From Kineosporia succinea (GTDB lineage: Bacteria > Actinomycetota > Actinomycetes > Actinomycetales > Kineosporiaceae), in assembly GCF_030811555.1 (NCBI RefSeq), contig NZ_JAUSQZ010000001.1:3097241-3161240 (forward strand): DNA of 64,000 bases, written 5' to 3'. Positions within the stretch are counted from its first letter, which is position 1. Each line of letters begins with the position of its first letter. Positions 8,483-17,210 of the stretch are shown here, piece after piece. The notes beneath the pieces are model-generated. The model saw only the letters and a program-made list of their open reading frames with translations, was not told the origin of the DNA and did no database searches. A program made the position numbers and the translations under genes.

Positions 8483-11400
8483 GGTCTTGAGTCTGCCGCA
8501 AGATGCTCGCCACCGGGCAGGGTCATCAGCACCCCGGATTCCGGAATCTGAACAACATGCCCAGCATGTGAGACGCTGTCCGGGTGTCCGGTCATCCAGA
8601 CAGATCCCCACGCGGCGGGTGCTCCCAGGCCGCTGAGCTGGGCAAACGGCACTGCGGCGCCGGCTGCGCGGTCGCGGGCGTCATGTTCGCCGGGGCCCGA
8701 CCGTTCCAGATCCGCCTCCGCCTCGGCCAGCACCTCCCGGGTCAGCCGGCCCACCACGGCCAGCCCCCGGGACTCGCGCCAGGCCCGGCCGGTGGCCAGC
8801 AGCCGCACCGCGGCCCGGCGCTCGCCCTGGGCCAGCGCCACGGCGCCGAGGAGGCTCACCGTGTCGGCCAGGGTGAGCAGCTGCCCGGACTCGTACATCA
8901 GGGGCAGCGCCGCGCGCAGTGCCGCGCCCGCCGCGTCCGGGCACTCCAGCCGTAGCTGCACCAGCCCGGTGCCGGCCAGCACGTCGGCCCGCAGCGGCAC
9001 CGACTGCCCGGCGGCGGCCGCGGCCGCCGCCTCGGCCAGCAGGTCGGAGGCGCGGGCCACGTCGTCCTGCCCGGCCGCCACCGCGGCCAGGTTCACCAGC
9101 GCCACCGCCAGGTTGCTCGAGGCCTGCTCGACCTGTGACCAGGCCCGGAACGACTCGAACAGCGACTCCGCGGCGGCCGGGTGACCGGTCTCGTCGAGCA
9201 GCTCACCGCGCTCGTTGCCCAGCCGCACGACCAGCGCCCAGGCCCCGGCCTCACGGGCCGCGGTCAGGGCCTGCTCGACCAGTTCGAGCGCGGTCACGGG
9301 CTGGCCGGAGTAGCGGGCGGCGACCGAGCGGGCGGCCAGGGTGCGGGCCGTCAGTTCCCCCTCGCCGACGGCATGCGCGGCCTGGTGCGCACCGGTCAGG
9401 GCAGGCACCGCGCGCTCCAGGTCGGCGCCGACCAGGGCCAGGTTGCCGGCCACCAGCAGCAGCTGGGCCCGCTCGTGCTCGGAGGTGGCGGCCTCCCGGG
9501 CGGCCTGCACCCAGTGGTCGGCCCGGCGCAGGCGGCCGGTGTAGAACCAGTGCCCGAGCAGGCTGAGAACCAGGCTCACGAGCAGACTTCCGTCGCGCGC
9601 CGACCAGGCGTGCTCGAGCGCGGCGGTGAGGTTGGCCGACTCAGTCTCCAGCGCCCGCAGCACCGCCGAGTCCGGGTTGCGGCCCGGATCGTCGGCGGCC
9701 AGCCGGGCCAGGTCGGCGAACCAGCGGGCGTGCCGGTCGAGCACCGCGCGGCGCGGCTCCGGCGGCCGGGCGGCCAGCAGGCCGTGTGCGTACTCGCGGA
9801 TCGTGGCCAGCATCCCGAAGCGCCCGGAACCGTCGGCCAGCACCAGCGAGTGGTCGACCAGCCGCTCCAGCTCGCCCAGGCTCCCGTTCTCGCAGACCCC
9901 CTCCATCGCCGCCAGCGTCCAGCCCCCCCGGAACACCGAGAGGTCAGCCAGCAGCCGCACCCCCGACTCCGGCAGCTGGGCCACCGCCGAGTCCAGCAGC
10001 GCCTGCATGCTGCGCTGACGTTCGGGCAGGTCGGCCGGGCCGTGCTGGAGCAGGTCCAGCCGCCCGCTGCCGGCCTCCGGACTCCGCAGCCGGCGCAGCA
10101 TCTCCTCCGGCGGCAGGGTGCGCACCCGGGCCGCGGCCAGCTCGATCGCCAGCGGCAGGCCGTCGAGCAGCGTGCAGACCGCGCTCACCTCAACGGCGTT
10201 CACGCTGCTGACCTCGAACCCGGGCAGCACCGCGGCGGCCCGGTCGCGGAACAGCCGCACCGCGTCGGCCACCGGCAGGGGCAGCACCGGCAGCAGGTGC
10301 TCACCCCGCAGCCGTAGCGCGCCCCGGCCGGTGGCCAGCACCACCAGCGCCCCGGTGCGGTCGAGCAGGTCGGCCACCACCGGCGCCGCCCCGTGCCCCG
10401 GTTCCACCGCGTCGAGCACCAGAAGCGTGGGTTCCTCGTCGAGTGCATCGGCCACCGCGTCCGGCCGCGGGCGTTCCGGCCGGACGCCCGGGCCCAGCGT
10501 GCGGGCGATCGCGGTGAGCAGCTCCTCGCCGTCGCGCACCCCCTCCGGAGCGACCGTGACGACACGCCGCGTCTCGGCCGCCCGCCCGGCGATCTCGGTG
10601 GCCAGCCGGGTCTTGCCGATGCCGCCGGGCCCGACCACGGTGATCAGCCGGGTGCCGCGGGCGAGCAGGTCGTGGGCGGCGCGCAGCTCGCGCTCGCGGC
10701 CGATCAGACCGGTGCGGGGACGCGGTGGCCCGCCGGGGCTCTCCGGTCGGGTGGGGCTCAGCGAGGTGGCGTGGCGCAGGACCTCGGCGTGCCGGGCGCG
10801 CAGCGCGGGGGAGGGATCCACCCCCAGCTCCTCGCCGAGCCGGCGTCGCGCCGCGGCGTAGGCGGCGAGCGCGTCGGCCTGCCGGCCGGAGCGGTACAGG
10901 GCCGTCATCAGCTGCCCGGTGAAACGCTCGTCGAGGGGGTGGCGGCGCACCAGTTCCTGCAGCTCGGGCACGATCGCGGCGTCCTGGCCGAGGGCCGCGT
11001 CGGCGTCCAGCCGGGCCGCCAGCGCCGACAGCCGCAGCCCCTCCAACCGCACCCGGTGCACCTCGCCGATGCTGCTGGTCAGGTCGGTCAGCGCGGGACC
11101 CCGCCACAGGCCGAGCGCGGCGCGCAGCTCGCGGGCGGCGGCGCGCGGGTCGCCGGCCGCCAGCGCGGCCTGGCCGGTGGCCGCGGCCTGCTCGAAACGG
11201 TGCTGGTCGATCGCCGCGGCCGGGACGTCGAGCAGGTAGCCCTGCGAGGTGCTGCGCAGCACGGCGTCGGGCCCGGTGCGCCCGGTGGCGACCCCGAGGA
11301 TGCGACGTAGCCTCGAGACGTAGACCTGCATGGTGTTGACGGCACCGCCCGGTGGCTCGTCGTCCCACAGCTGGTCGATGAGCCGCTCGGTCGGGATCGG

Positions 11401-11544
11401 GGTGCGGGCCGAGAGTGCGAGCAGGATGAACACTGCCCGTGATTGACGGCCACCGAGAGTGACTGATGTTCCGTCGACGGTGACGTCCAGCGGGCCGAGG
11501 AGCCGAAGCGCAAGACGAGAAGGGACGTCCTGACGGAGTGTCAT
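8479..11544 (-). CDS. AfsR/SARP-family regulator with NB-ARC ATPase and TPR-like region
   Basis: This 1021-residue protein has the layout of large SARP regulators. An OmpR-type winged-helix DNA-binding domain occupies about residues 10-105 (LRLLGPLDVTVDG ... VSRLRRILG). A bacterial transcriptional activation domain follows to about 260. An NB-ARC-like ATPase comes next, with Walker A GPGGIGKT near 305, and a helical repeat region makes up the C terminus. Such proteins activate operons, usually for specialised metabolism, in an ATP-dependent way. Here the only gene in the same transcription unit is ppc, with an ATGA overlap, and no biosynthetic cluster is visible. No strong ribosome-binding site precedes the ATG at 11544. 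Confidence 0.85.
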   Translation of the reverse strand: MTLRQDVPSRLALRLLGPLDVTVDGTSVTLGGRQSRAVFILLALSARTPIPTERLIDQLWDDEPPGGAVNTMQVYVSRLRRILGVATGRTGPDAVLRSTSQGYLLDVPAAAIDQHRFEQAAATGQAALAAGDPRAAARELRAALGLWRGPALTDLTSSIGEVHRVRLEGLRLSALAARLDADAALGQDAAIVPELQELVRRHPLDERFTGQLMTALYRSGRQADALAAYAAARRRLGEELGVDPSPALRARHAEVLRHATSLSPTRPESPGGPPRPRTGLIGRERELRAAHDLLARGTRLITVVGPGGIGKTRLATEIAGRAAETRRVVTVAPEGVRDGEELLTAIARTLGPGVRPERPRPDAVADALDEEPTLLVLDAVEPGHGAAPVVADLLDRTGALVVLATGRGALRLRGEHLLPVLPLPVADAVRLFRDRAAAVLPGFEVSSVNAVEVSAVCTLLDGLPLAIELAAARVRTLPPEEMLRRLRSPEAGSGRLDLLQHGPADLPERQRSMQALLDSAVAQLPESGVRLLADLSVFRGGWTLAAMEGVCENGSLGELERLVDHSLVLADGSGRFGMLATIREYAHGLLAARPPEPRRAVLDRHARWFADLARLAADDPGRNPDSAVLRALETESANLTAALEHAWSARDGSLLVSLVLSLLGHWFYTGRLRRADHWVQAAREAATSEHERAQLLLVAGNLALVGADLERAVPALTGAHQAAHAVGEGELTARTLAARSVAARYSGQPVTALELVEQALTAAREAGAWALVVRLGNERGELLDETGHPAAAESLFESFRAWSQVEQASSNLAVALVNLAAVAAGQDDVARASDLLAEAAAAAAAGQSVPLRADVLAGTGLVQLRLECPDAAGAALRAALPLMYESGQLLTLADTVSLLGAVALAQGERRAAVRLLATGRAWRESRGLAVVGRLTREVLAEAEADLERSGPGEHDARDRAAGAAVPFAQLSGLGAPAAWGSVWMTGHPDSVSHAGHVVQIPESGVLMTLPGGEHLAADSRP

Positions 11545-12089
11545 CGAGCGTAAACGTACAGATGTCCAGGACAGGTTCAGGGGAGATTCACGATCGTGTC
11601 AGCCCACTCGGGCAGTCTCGGGTCGCGGGCCGGTGATCGTGCGGCGATCGTGGACGGTCCGGCCGCCCTCCGGGGCCGCCTCGCCGGCCCGCACCAGGCG
11701 TGCCGACTGTCCGGTCGGTAGCCCGTGCAAACCCCGCCTCGCGAGCATGTAAAGACTTCGCCGGCGGGCGTGCGGTGTGTCTCTTTCCCTGGCGTTACCG
11801 GATTTTCGAGTGACGTATTTCTCTTGCTGTACGCGGACTGCATCGAGGGCCGGATCCCGGCGCGTGCCACCGATATTCGCAGGTGGCGGTCCGCCCTGAT
11901 CACCGTAGGTCCACCCGTGCCTGCGGCGCGTTCGGGGGCCCGAGTTCCCGGATCACCCGATGTTTGGCGTAAATCACTGCCCGGCTGAGACTTTGCTGAA
12001 AACTTGGCGGGTGCGCGCCGGGGCGTTGGCGCCCGGGGGGCCGGATGGGAGAAACTGATCGCTGGCCGATTGCGTAAGACCGGAGATCA
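11545..12089. other. Intergenic region, divergent promoters expected
   Basis: These 545 bases separate the divergent SARP regulator and the Thr-rich membrane protein. The part around 11740-11870 is clearly less GC-rich than the flanks and probably holds promoter elements for both sides. Short open frames on both strands lack ribosome-binding sites and recognisable protein features. I could not define a specific promoter with confidence. Confidence 0.5.
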
Positions 12090-13211
12090 ATGACCGACAG
12101 ACAACATCCGCCGCAAAGAGCCGGCTCCCACGGATCACCCACCGCTCATCACGGTCGTGATCCGCAGCCGGTCGGCGAGAGTCCAGAAGAGAACAAGCCG
12201 AAGCTGCCCGTCAACGTCATCCAGATCAGCGCGAGTGCCGGTGCCGCCGTCACCTCCGCGATCGCGGCGTCGTACTTCGGGGTCGGGGGAACGATCGCCG
12301 GGGCAGCGTTCGGTTCCGTCGTCTCGTCGGTGGCGGGCACCTTCTACACCAACTCGCTGAAAAAGGCTCACCAGGCCGTGCAGACGACCACCGCGGTTGT
12401 CGTGCAACGGTTCCCGGGAGACGTGCCGCAGGCCGACAGCATCCATCGGATGTCCGGCCCCGCGGGGGTGCCGGTCGCCGACTCGCTGAATCGGGTCGGG
12501 CACGAAGACACCCGCCACGTCGACGTCGAACGGGTGCAGGTGCCGGTCGGTGACGAGACCGAGCTGATGAGCCCGGCCCACGACGACCAGACCCGGATGA
12601 TGCCGCCGGTCACCGGCCCGGTGGCCGGCGCGACGGGGCATTCCGGGCCCCAGCCGCACCGGTCGCAGGTCTACGGGTCGCGCAGTGCGGCCCGCAAGGC
12701 CCCCGCCGCGCAGATCTGGTGGAAGAAGCCGGGTTTCCTGATGGCCGGGCTGGCCGGAGCGGCCTTCCTGATCGCCATGTTCGTCATCACCGGCGTCGAA
12801 ACCGTTATCGACAAGCCGATCTCGGGCGGTGACAGCGGCGGCACCACGCTGTCCAAGCTGGTCAGCAACAACACCAGCAGCACCACCGACGACTCCGACG
12901 ACTCCGAGTCCACGCCGACCGAGAGCGTCACGCCGAGCGAGGGCACCGTCACCGAGACGGCCACCCCCGAGGCGACCGACCCGGCGGGCACCGTCCCCAC
13001 CGAGACGGCCGCCCCCGACGTCACCAGCACCGACGTGCCGACCGCGACCGACACCGCTCCCGCCACGGGCAGCGACGAGGTGCAGCCGACCGACGGCACC
13101 GGCACGGGTGAGGGCGACGGCACCACCACCGACCAGGGCGGCACCGGCGACGGCACCGACACCGGCTCGGGCACCGACACCCAGCTCCAGCAGGAGCAGC
13201 CGCAACCCTGA
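12090..13211 (+). CDS. Membrane protein with Thr/Glu/Gly-rich extracytoplasmic tail, unknown function
   Basis: I do not recognise this 373-residue protein as a named family. The N-terminal 35 residues are polar and His/Pro-rich. Residues about 42-85 form an Ala/Gly/Val-rich amphipathic or membrane-associated stretch with glycine-zipper spacing (GVGGTIAGAAFGSVV). A variable hydrophilic linker follows, then one clear transmembrane helix at about 214-237. The last 130 residues are a low-complexity Thr/Ser/Asp/Glu/Pro/Gly tail, probably outside the membrane. The ATG at 12090 follows a cggag site by five bases. A hairpin downstream ends the unit. Confidence 0.7.
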   Translation: MTDRQHPPQRAGSHGSPTAHHGRDPQPVGESPEENKPKLPVNVIQISASAGAAVTSAIAASYFGVGGTIAGAAFGSVVSSVAGTFYTNSLKKAHQAVQTTTAVVVQRFPGDVPQADSIHRMSGPAGVPVADSLNRVGHEDTRHVDVERVQVPVGDETELMSPAHDDQTRMMPPVTGPVAGATGHSGPQPHRSQVYGSRSAARKAPAAQIWWKKPGFLMAGLAGAAFLIAMFVITGVETVIDKPISGGDSGGTTLSKLVSNNTSSTTDDSDDSESTPTESVTPSEGTVTETATPEATDPAGTVPTETAAPDVTSTDVPTATDTAPATGSDEVQPTDGTGTGEGDGTTTDQGGTGDGTDTGSGTDTQLQQEQPQP

Positions 13212-13228
13212 TCCACCTGCACGTTCAG

Positions 13229-13259
13229 CACGGGTCGCCGAGTCACGGGGCGGCCCGTG
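13229..13259 (+). terminator. Hairpin terminator after the Thr-rich membrane protein
   Basis: An 11-bp inverted repeat with one G-T pair (13229-13239 with 13249-13259) lies 17 bases after the stop codon and before the next gene. There is no T tract, so it may act as a weak or factor-assisted terminator. Confidence 0.5.
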
Positions 13260-13306
13260 CCGTAGTTTGAGGGCTGAATCCCAAGACCCTCCAGGGAGTG
13301 CCCGGG

Positions 13307-16108
13307 TTGATCGCTCGACTGCAGACCCGCCGGATCCTGCTTCCCGCCCTGATCCTCGTGATCGCCCTGGTCGCCTGGTTCCTGGTGGCCCGCGCGTCCT
13401 CCTCCTCGGCCGAGGCCTCCTTCACCACGCAGGACCTGAAGGTCGACGGCACCCCCGAGGCCGACGGCGACACCGTCACCCTCGACGCCCGGCTCTACCT
13501 GCCCGAGCGCACCCCGGCCCCGGCCGTGCTGCTCGCCCACGGCTTCGGCGGCAGCAAGGACAGCGTCGCGGGTGATGCCGAGGACCTGGCCGACCGCGGC
13601 TACGTGGTGCTCACCTACAGCGCTCGCGGCATGGGAACGTCCGGCGGCCTGATCCACCTCGACAGCCCGGACTACGAGGTCAAGGACGGGCAGCGGATGC
13701 TCGACCAGCTCGCGGCCCGGCCCGAGGTCGAGCAGCGCGACGGCGATCCGGTGGTCGGCGTCGTCGGGGCCTCGTACGGCGGCGCGCTGGCGCTGATGCT
13801 GGCCGGCACCGACGACCGGGTCGACGCGATCGTGCCCGCCGTGACCTGGAACGACCTCCGTCAGTCGCTGTTCCCGCAGTTCGCCGGCGGGGGATACCCG
13901 GTGCGCGACGAGGTCGATGCCGACGCGGCCGGCGTGTTCAAGAAGCAGTGGACGGCCACGCTGCTCGGCTCCACGCTGATCGGTTCCGGGGGCTCGCTGA
14001 GCACCACGCCGTCGGCCGATCAGCTGAAGAACCTGGCCGCGGGCGACGCCGAGCAGGCCGTCTGCGGGCGCCTGGCCAAAGACCTGTGCCTGGGCTACGT
14101 CGAGACCGCCACCACCGGCCGGCCCACCGCCGGGATGCTGAAGCTCCTGGGGGAGTCCAGCCCGGCGCGGGTGGCCGACCGGATCAGCGCCGACACGCTG
14201 CTGATCCAGGGGCAGGGCGACTCGCTCTTCCCGCTCTCCGAGGCCGATGCGAACGCGCAGGCCATCGCCGGGGCCGGGGCGGACGTGAAGCTCTACTGGC
14301 AGACCGGGGGCCACGACTCCGGCGTCGACACCGAGGCGCTGCGCCCGGTGGTCGCCTCCTTCCTCGACAGCTCGCTGCGGAACGGGTCGGTGGACGACGT
14401 GCCCGGCTTCCGCGTCGATGTCGCCTCCGGCACACCGGCCGCCGACACCACCGCCGCCGACTCCCGACTGAGGACGTCGGACCTGGCTCCCGGGGTCTCC
14501 TCCCGGGACGCCTCGGGCGGGGTCAGTCGGAACAGCACCCCCGTCACCCGTCTCGAACTCGACGGAAACGCCCAGTTCGCGCTGGCACCCCCGGGTGCCA
14601 CCCCGTCCGCCATCACCTCACTGCCCGGGGCCGGGGCCCTGCTGAACGCGCTGGGGTCGTCGTCGGCGCTCTCCGGCAGTTCGCTCGGCCTCAACGCCCT
14701 GCCGGGCGAGACCGCGACCTTCGAGACCGCGCCGCTGAGCGGGGCCCTGACGGTCACCGGCTCGTCGCGGGTCACGGTCAGGGTGGCCTCCTCGGCCGAC
14801 GACGCCACGCTGTTCGCCTCGCTGCTCGACGTCGACGAAGACGGCGGCACCACCCTTCCGTCGCAGCTGGTCTCGCCGGTGCGGGTGACCGGGCTGGCCG
14901 ACGCGACGAAAGACGTGACGATCGCGCTGCCCTCGGTGGTGCGCGACATCCCGGCCGGGCACCGGCTGCGGGTCGTGCTGAGCACCACCGACCAGGCGTA
15001 CGCGATGCCCCAGGAGGCCCGCCTGTACCGGGTCGAGCTGAGCGGCGACGGGATCCTGACGGTGCCGCGTCCCTCGCTCACCGTGACCGACGCCGGTTCC
15101 ACGGTGCCCTGGGGCGGTGTGATCGGTCTGGCCGCCGGCACGCTCCTGCTCGGCCTGCTCCTCCTCGTCCGCCGTCGTCGAGGGGCACCTTTCGACGAGA
15201 GTCTCGCCGACGTCCCCCTGTCGATCGAAAACCTGGGCAAGGCCTACAAAGACGGGTTCCGGGCGGTCAGCGACCTGAGCTTCCGCGTCGAACGCGGCCA
15301 GGTCCTGGGACTTCTCGGGCCGAACGGTGCCGGCAAGACCACCAGCCTGCGCATGCTGATGGGCCTGATCATGCCCTCGGAGGGCCGGATCCGGATCTTC
15401 GGCCACGAGGTGCGCCCCGGTGCGCCCGTGCTGTCGAGGCTGGGGTCGTTCATCGAGGGGCCGGGCTTCCTGCCGCACCTGTCCGGCCGCGACAACCTGC
15501 AGCTGTACTGGCGTTCCACCGGCCGCACGGCCGAACCGCACCTCGACGTCGCGCTCGAGATCGCCGGACTCGGCACCGACGTGGAGCGCAAGGTGCGCAC
15601 CTACAGCCAGGGCATGCGGCAGCGGCTGGCGATCGCCCAGGCCATGCTCGGCCTGCCCGACCTGCTGGTGCTCGACGAGCCCACCAACGGGCTCGACCCG
15701 CCGCAGATCCGCGAGATGCGTGAGGTGCTGGGGCGTTACGCGGCCACCGGGCGCACCGTGGTGGTCTCGAGTCACCTGCTCGCCGAGGTCGAGCAGTCGT
15801 GCACGCACGTGGTGGTCATGGCCGCGGGGCGGCTGGTGGCCCAGGGGCGGGTGGACGAGCTGGTCGGCGACGGCGCGTCGGTGGCGGTAACGGTGGACGA
15901 CGTGGACAAGGCGGTCTCGGTGGCCGCGGGTGTTCCCGGGGTCGCCGAAGTGCACACTGCCGACGGGCTTCTCGTGGTGCAGGCGGATCTCGAGGGCCGG
16001 GCCGAGCTGGTGCGGGCCCTCGTGCTCGCCGGCGTACGGGTTTCGAGGATCGCGCCGCAACGCGGTCTGGAAGAGACGTTCCTGGCCCTGGTCGGGGAGG
16101 AGAACTGA
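13307..16108 (+). CDS. Fusion of membrane-anchored alpha/beta hydrolase (S15/CocE-like) and ABC transporter ATPase
   Basis: The 933-residue protein joins two enzymes. After an N-terminal membrane anchor (about 5-27) comes an alpha/beta hydrolase with nucleophile motif GASYGG near residue 158, and candidate acid and base in GQGDSLFP and GGHDSG. A beta-rich domain like that of X-Pro dipeptidyl peptidases follows. A second membrane helix at about 603-623 then leads to a complete ABC ATPase: Walker A GPNGAGKT near 671, signature YSQGMRQR near 765, Walker B LLVLDEPTNGLD near 785. The two helices would place the hydrolase outside and the ATPase inside. I prefer the TTG at 13307, which has an AGGGAG site at proper spacing; a GTG at 13298 would overlap that site. 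The stop overlaps the permease gene. Confidence 0.85.
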   Translation: MIARLQTRRILLPALILVIALVAWFLVARASSSSAEASFTTQDLKVDGTPEADGDTVTLDARLYLPERTPAPAVLLAHGFGGSKDSVAGDAEDLADRGYVVLTYSARGMGTSGGLIHLDSPDYEVKDGQRMLDQLAARPEVEQRDGDPVVGVVGASYGGALALMLAGTDDRVDAIVPAVTWNDLRQSLFPQFAGGGYPVRDEVDADAAGVFKKQWTATLLGSTLIGSGGSLSTTPSADQLKNLAAGDAEQAVCGRLAKDLCLGYVETATTGRPTAGMLKLLGESSPARVADRISADTLLIQGQGDSLFPLSEADANAQAIAGAGADVKLYWQTGGHDSGVDTEALRPVVASFLDSSLRNGSVDDVPGFRVDVASGTPAADTTAADSRLRTSDLAPGVSSRDASGGVSRNSTPVTRLELDGNAQFALAPPGATPSAITSLPGAGALLNALGSSSALSGSSLGLNALPGETATFETAPLSGALTVTGSSRVTVRVASSADDATLFASLLDVDEDGGTTLPSQLVSPVRVTGLADATKDVTIALPSVVRDIPAGHRLRVVLSTTDQAYAMPQEARLYRVELSGDGILTVPRPSLTVTDAGSTVPWGGVIGLAAGTLLLGLLLLVRRRRGAPFDESLADVPLSIENLGKAYKDGFRAVSDLSFRVERGQVLGLLGPNGAGKTTSLRMLMGLIMPSEGRIRIFGHEVRPGAPVLSRLGSFIEGPGFLPHLSGRDNLQLYWRSTGRTAEPHLDVALEIAGLGTDVERKVRTYSQGMRQRLAIAQAMLGLPDLLVLDEPTNGLDPPQIREMREVLGRYAATGRTVVVSSHLLAEVEQSCTHVVVMAAGRLVAQGRVDELVGDGASVAVTVDDVDKAVSVAAGVPGVAEVHTADGLLVVQADLEGRAELVRALVLAGVRVSRIAPQRGLEETFLALVGEEN

Positions 16109-17013
16109 TGCCGGCGACCGGTCATTCGGAAGGGCTGGAGGGGCTCTCGGTTCCCTCCGCGCCCGCGGCGGCCGACGGCGCGGCCCCGGGCTACAGCGCC
16201 CGGCGCACCCTGAGCCTGCGGGTGGAGGCCCGGCGGCAGCTCACCCGGCGCCGGACCCAGATCTCGCTCGGGTTCCTGGTCGCGCTGCCGTTCATCCTGG
16301 TGGCCGCGTTCAGCTTCGGTGAACCCGAGGGACGCAACGCGCAGACCGCGCTCGTCGACCTGGCCACCAGCGGCGCGGCCAACTTCACCGTCTTCACGCT
16401 GTTCGTCAGTTCGGGCTTCCTGCTGGTGGTGATCGTGGCCCTGTTCGCCGGGGACACGGTGGCCAGCGAGGCGAGCTGGTCGAGTCTGCGTTACCTGCTG
16501 GCGATCCCGGTGCCCCGAGCAGCCCTGCTGCGCCGCAAACTGCTGGTGGCGCTGGGCTACTGCGCGTTCGCGCTGGTGCTGCTGCCGGTGGTGTCGTACG
16601 TCGTCGGGGGAGTGTTCTACGGCTGGGCGCCGTTGAAGACACCTCTCGGAGGCTCGATCTCGGGCTCGGAGCTGGCCGTGCGGCTGGTGGTGGCCGTCGG
16701 CTACATCATGGTGTCGCTGCTGTTCGTGGCCGCGCTCGCGTTCCTGGTGGGTGTCTACACCGACGCGCCGCTGGGAGCGGTCGGCGGTGCCGTGATGCTG
16801 GTGATCCTCTCGAACATCCTCGACACCATCACGGCTCTCGGCGACTGGCGGCGGGTGCTGCCGACGCACTACTCGCTGGCCTGGACCGACGTCCTCGGTC
16901 CCGAACTGGTCTGGAACGCCATGGTGCGAGGGGCATTGTGGTCGGCCGGGTACGCGGTGGTGCTGCTGGCGTGGGCCTGGTGGCACTTCGAGCGCAAGGA
17001 CATCACGAGCTGA
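16108..17013 (+). CDS. ABC-2 type transporter permease
   Basis: This 301-residue protein has a polar N terminus of about 50 residues and six predicted membrane helices (for example ISLGFLVALPFILVAAF, GFLLVVIVALFAG, LVILSNILDTIT). The segment after helix two, DTVASEASWSSLRYLLAIPVPRA, fits ABC-2 permeases. The ATG at 16108 overlaps the stop of the hydrolase-ATPase fusion (TGATG) and has a strong ggggagg ribosome-binding site inside that gene. It is therefore the membrane half of the transporter whose ATPase is fused to the hydrolase. The substrate is not predictable from sequence. Confidence 0.88.
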   Translation: MPATGHSEGLEGLSVPSAPAAADGAAPGYSARRTLSLRVEARRQLTRRRTQISLGFLVALPFILVAAFSFGEPEGRNAQTALVDLATSGAANFTVFTLFVSSGFLLVVIVALFAGDTVASEASWSSLRYLLAIPVPRAALLRRKLLVALGYCAFALVLLPVVSYVVGGVFYGWAPLKTPLGGSISGSELAVRLVVAVGYIMVSLLFVAALAFLVGVYTDAPLGAVGGAVMLVILSNILDTITALGDWRRVLPTHYSLAWTDVLGPELVWNAMVRGALWSAGYAVVLLAWAWWHFERKDITS

Positions 17014-17025
17014 CGTGAACGCCCC

Positions 17026-17093
17026 TTCACGCGAGACTCCGGCGCGGGCTGAAATCCCCTCACCGGCCCCGTGGATCACGGAGTTCGCGTGAA
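17026..17093. repeat. Imperfect inverted repeat after the ABC permease
   Basis: A 16-base arm (17026-17041) pairs with a 15-base arm (17079-17093) with one bulge, across a 37-base loop. It may help end the ABC operon transcript. The long loop and lack of a T tract make this a weak call. Confidence 0.35.
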
Positions 17094-17210
17094 TGCATCT
17101 GCCGAACGGGTTAAAGCTGCTTGCCGGGCAGTCGATGTAGTGGCGCGACGTGATGTTGCGCAAGCCACACAGAATCCGGACGTAACCCCGGATCTCACCC
17201 AGGAGGCACC

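Noticed and set aside
11577-11988. Short frames on both strands in the spacer before the Thr-rich membrane protein
   Set aside because: No ribosome-binding site, no protein features, and the region is better explained as divergent promoters.
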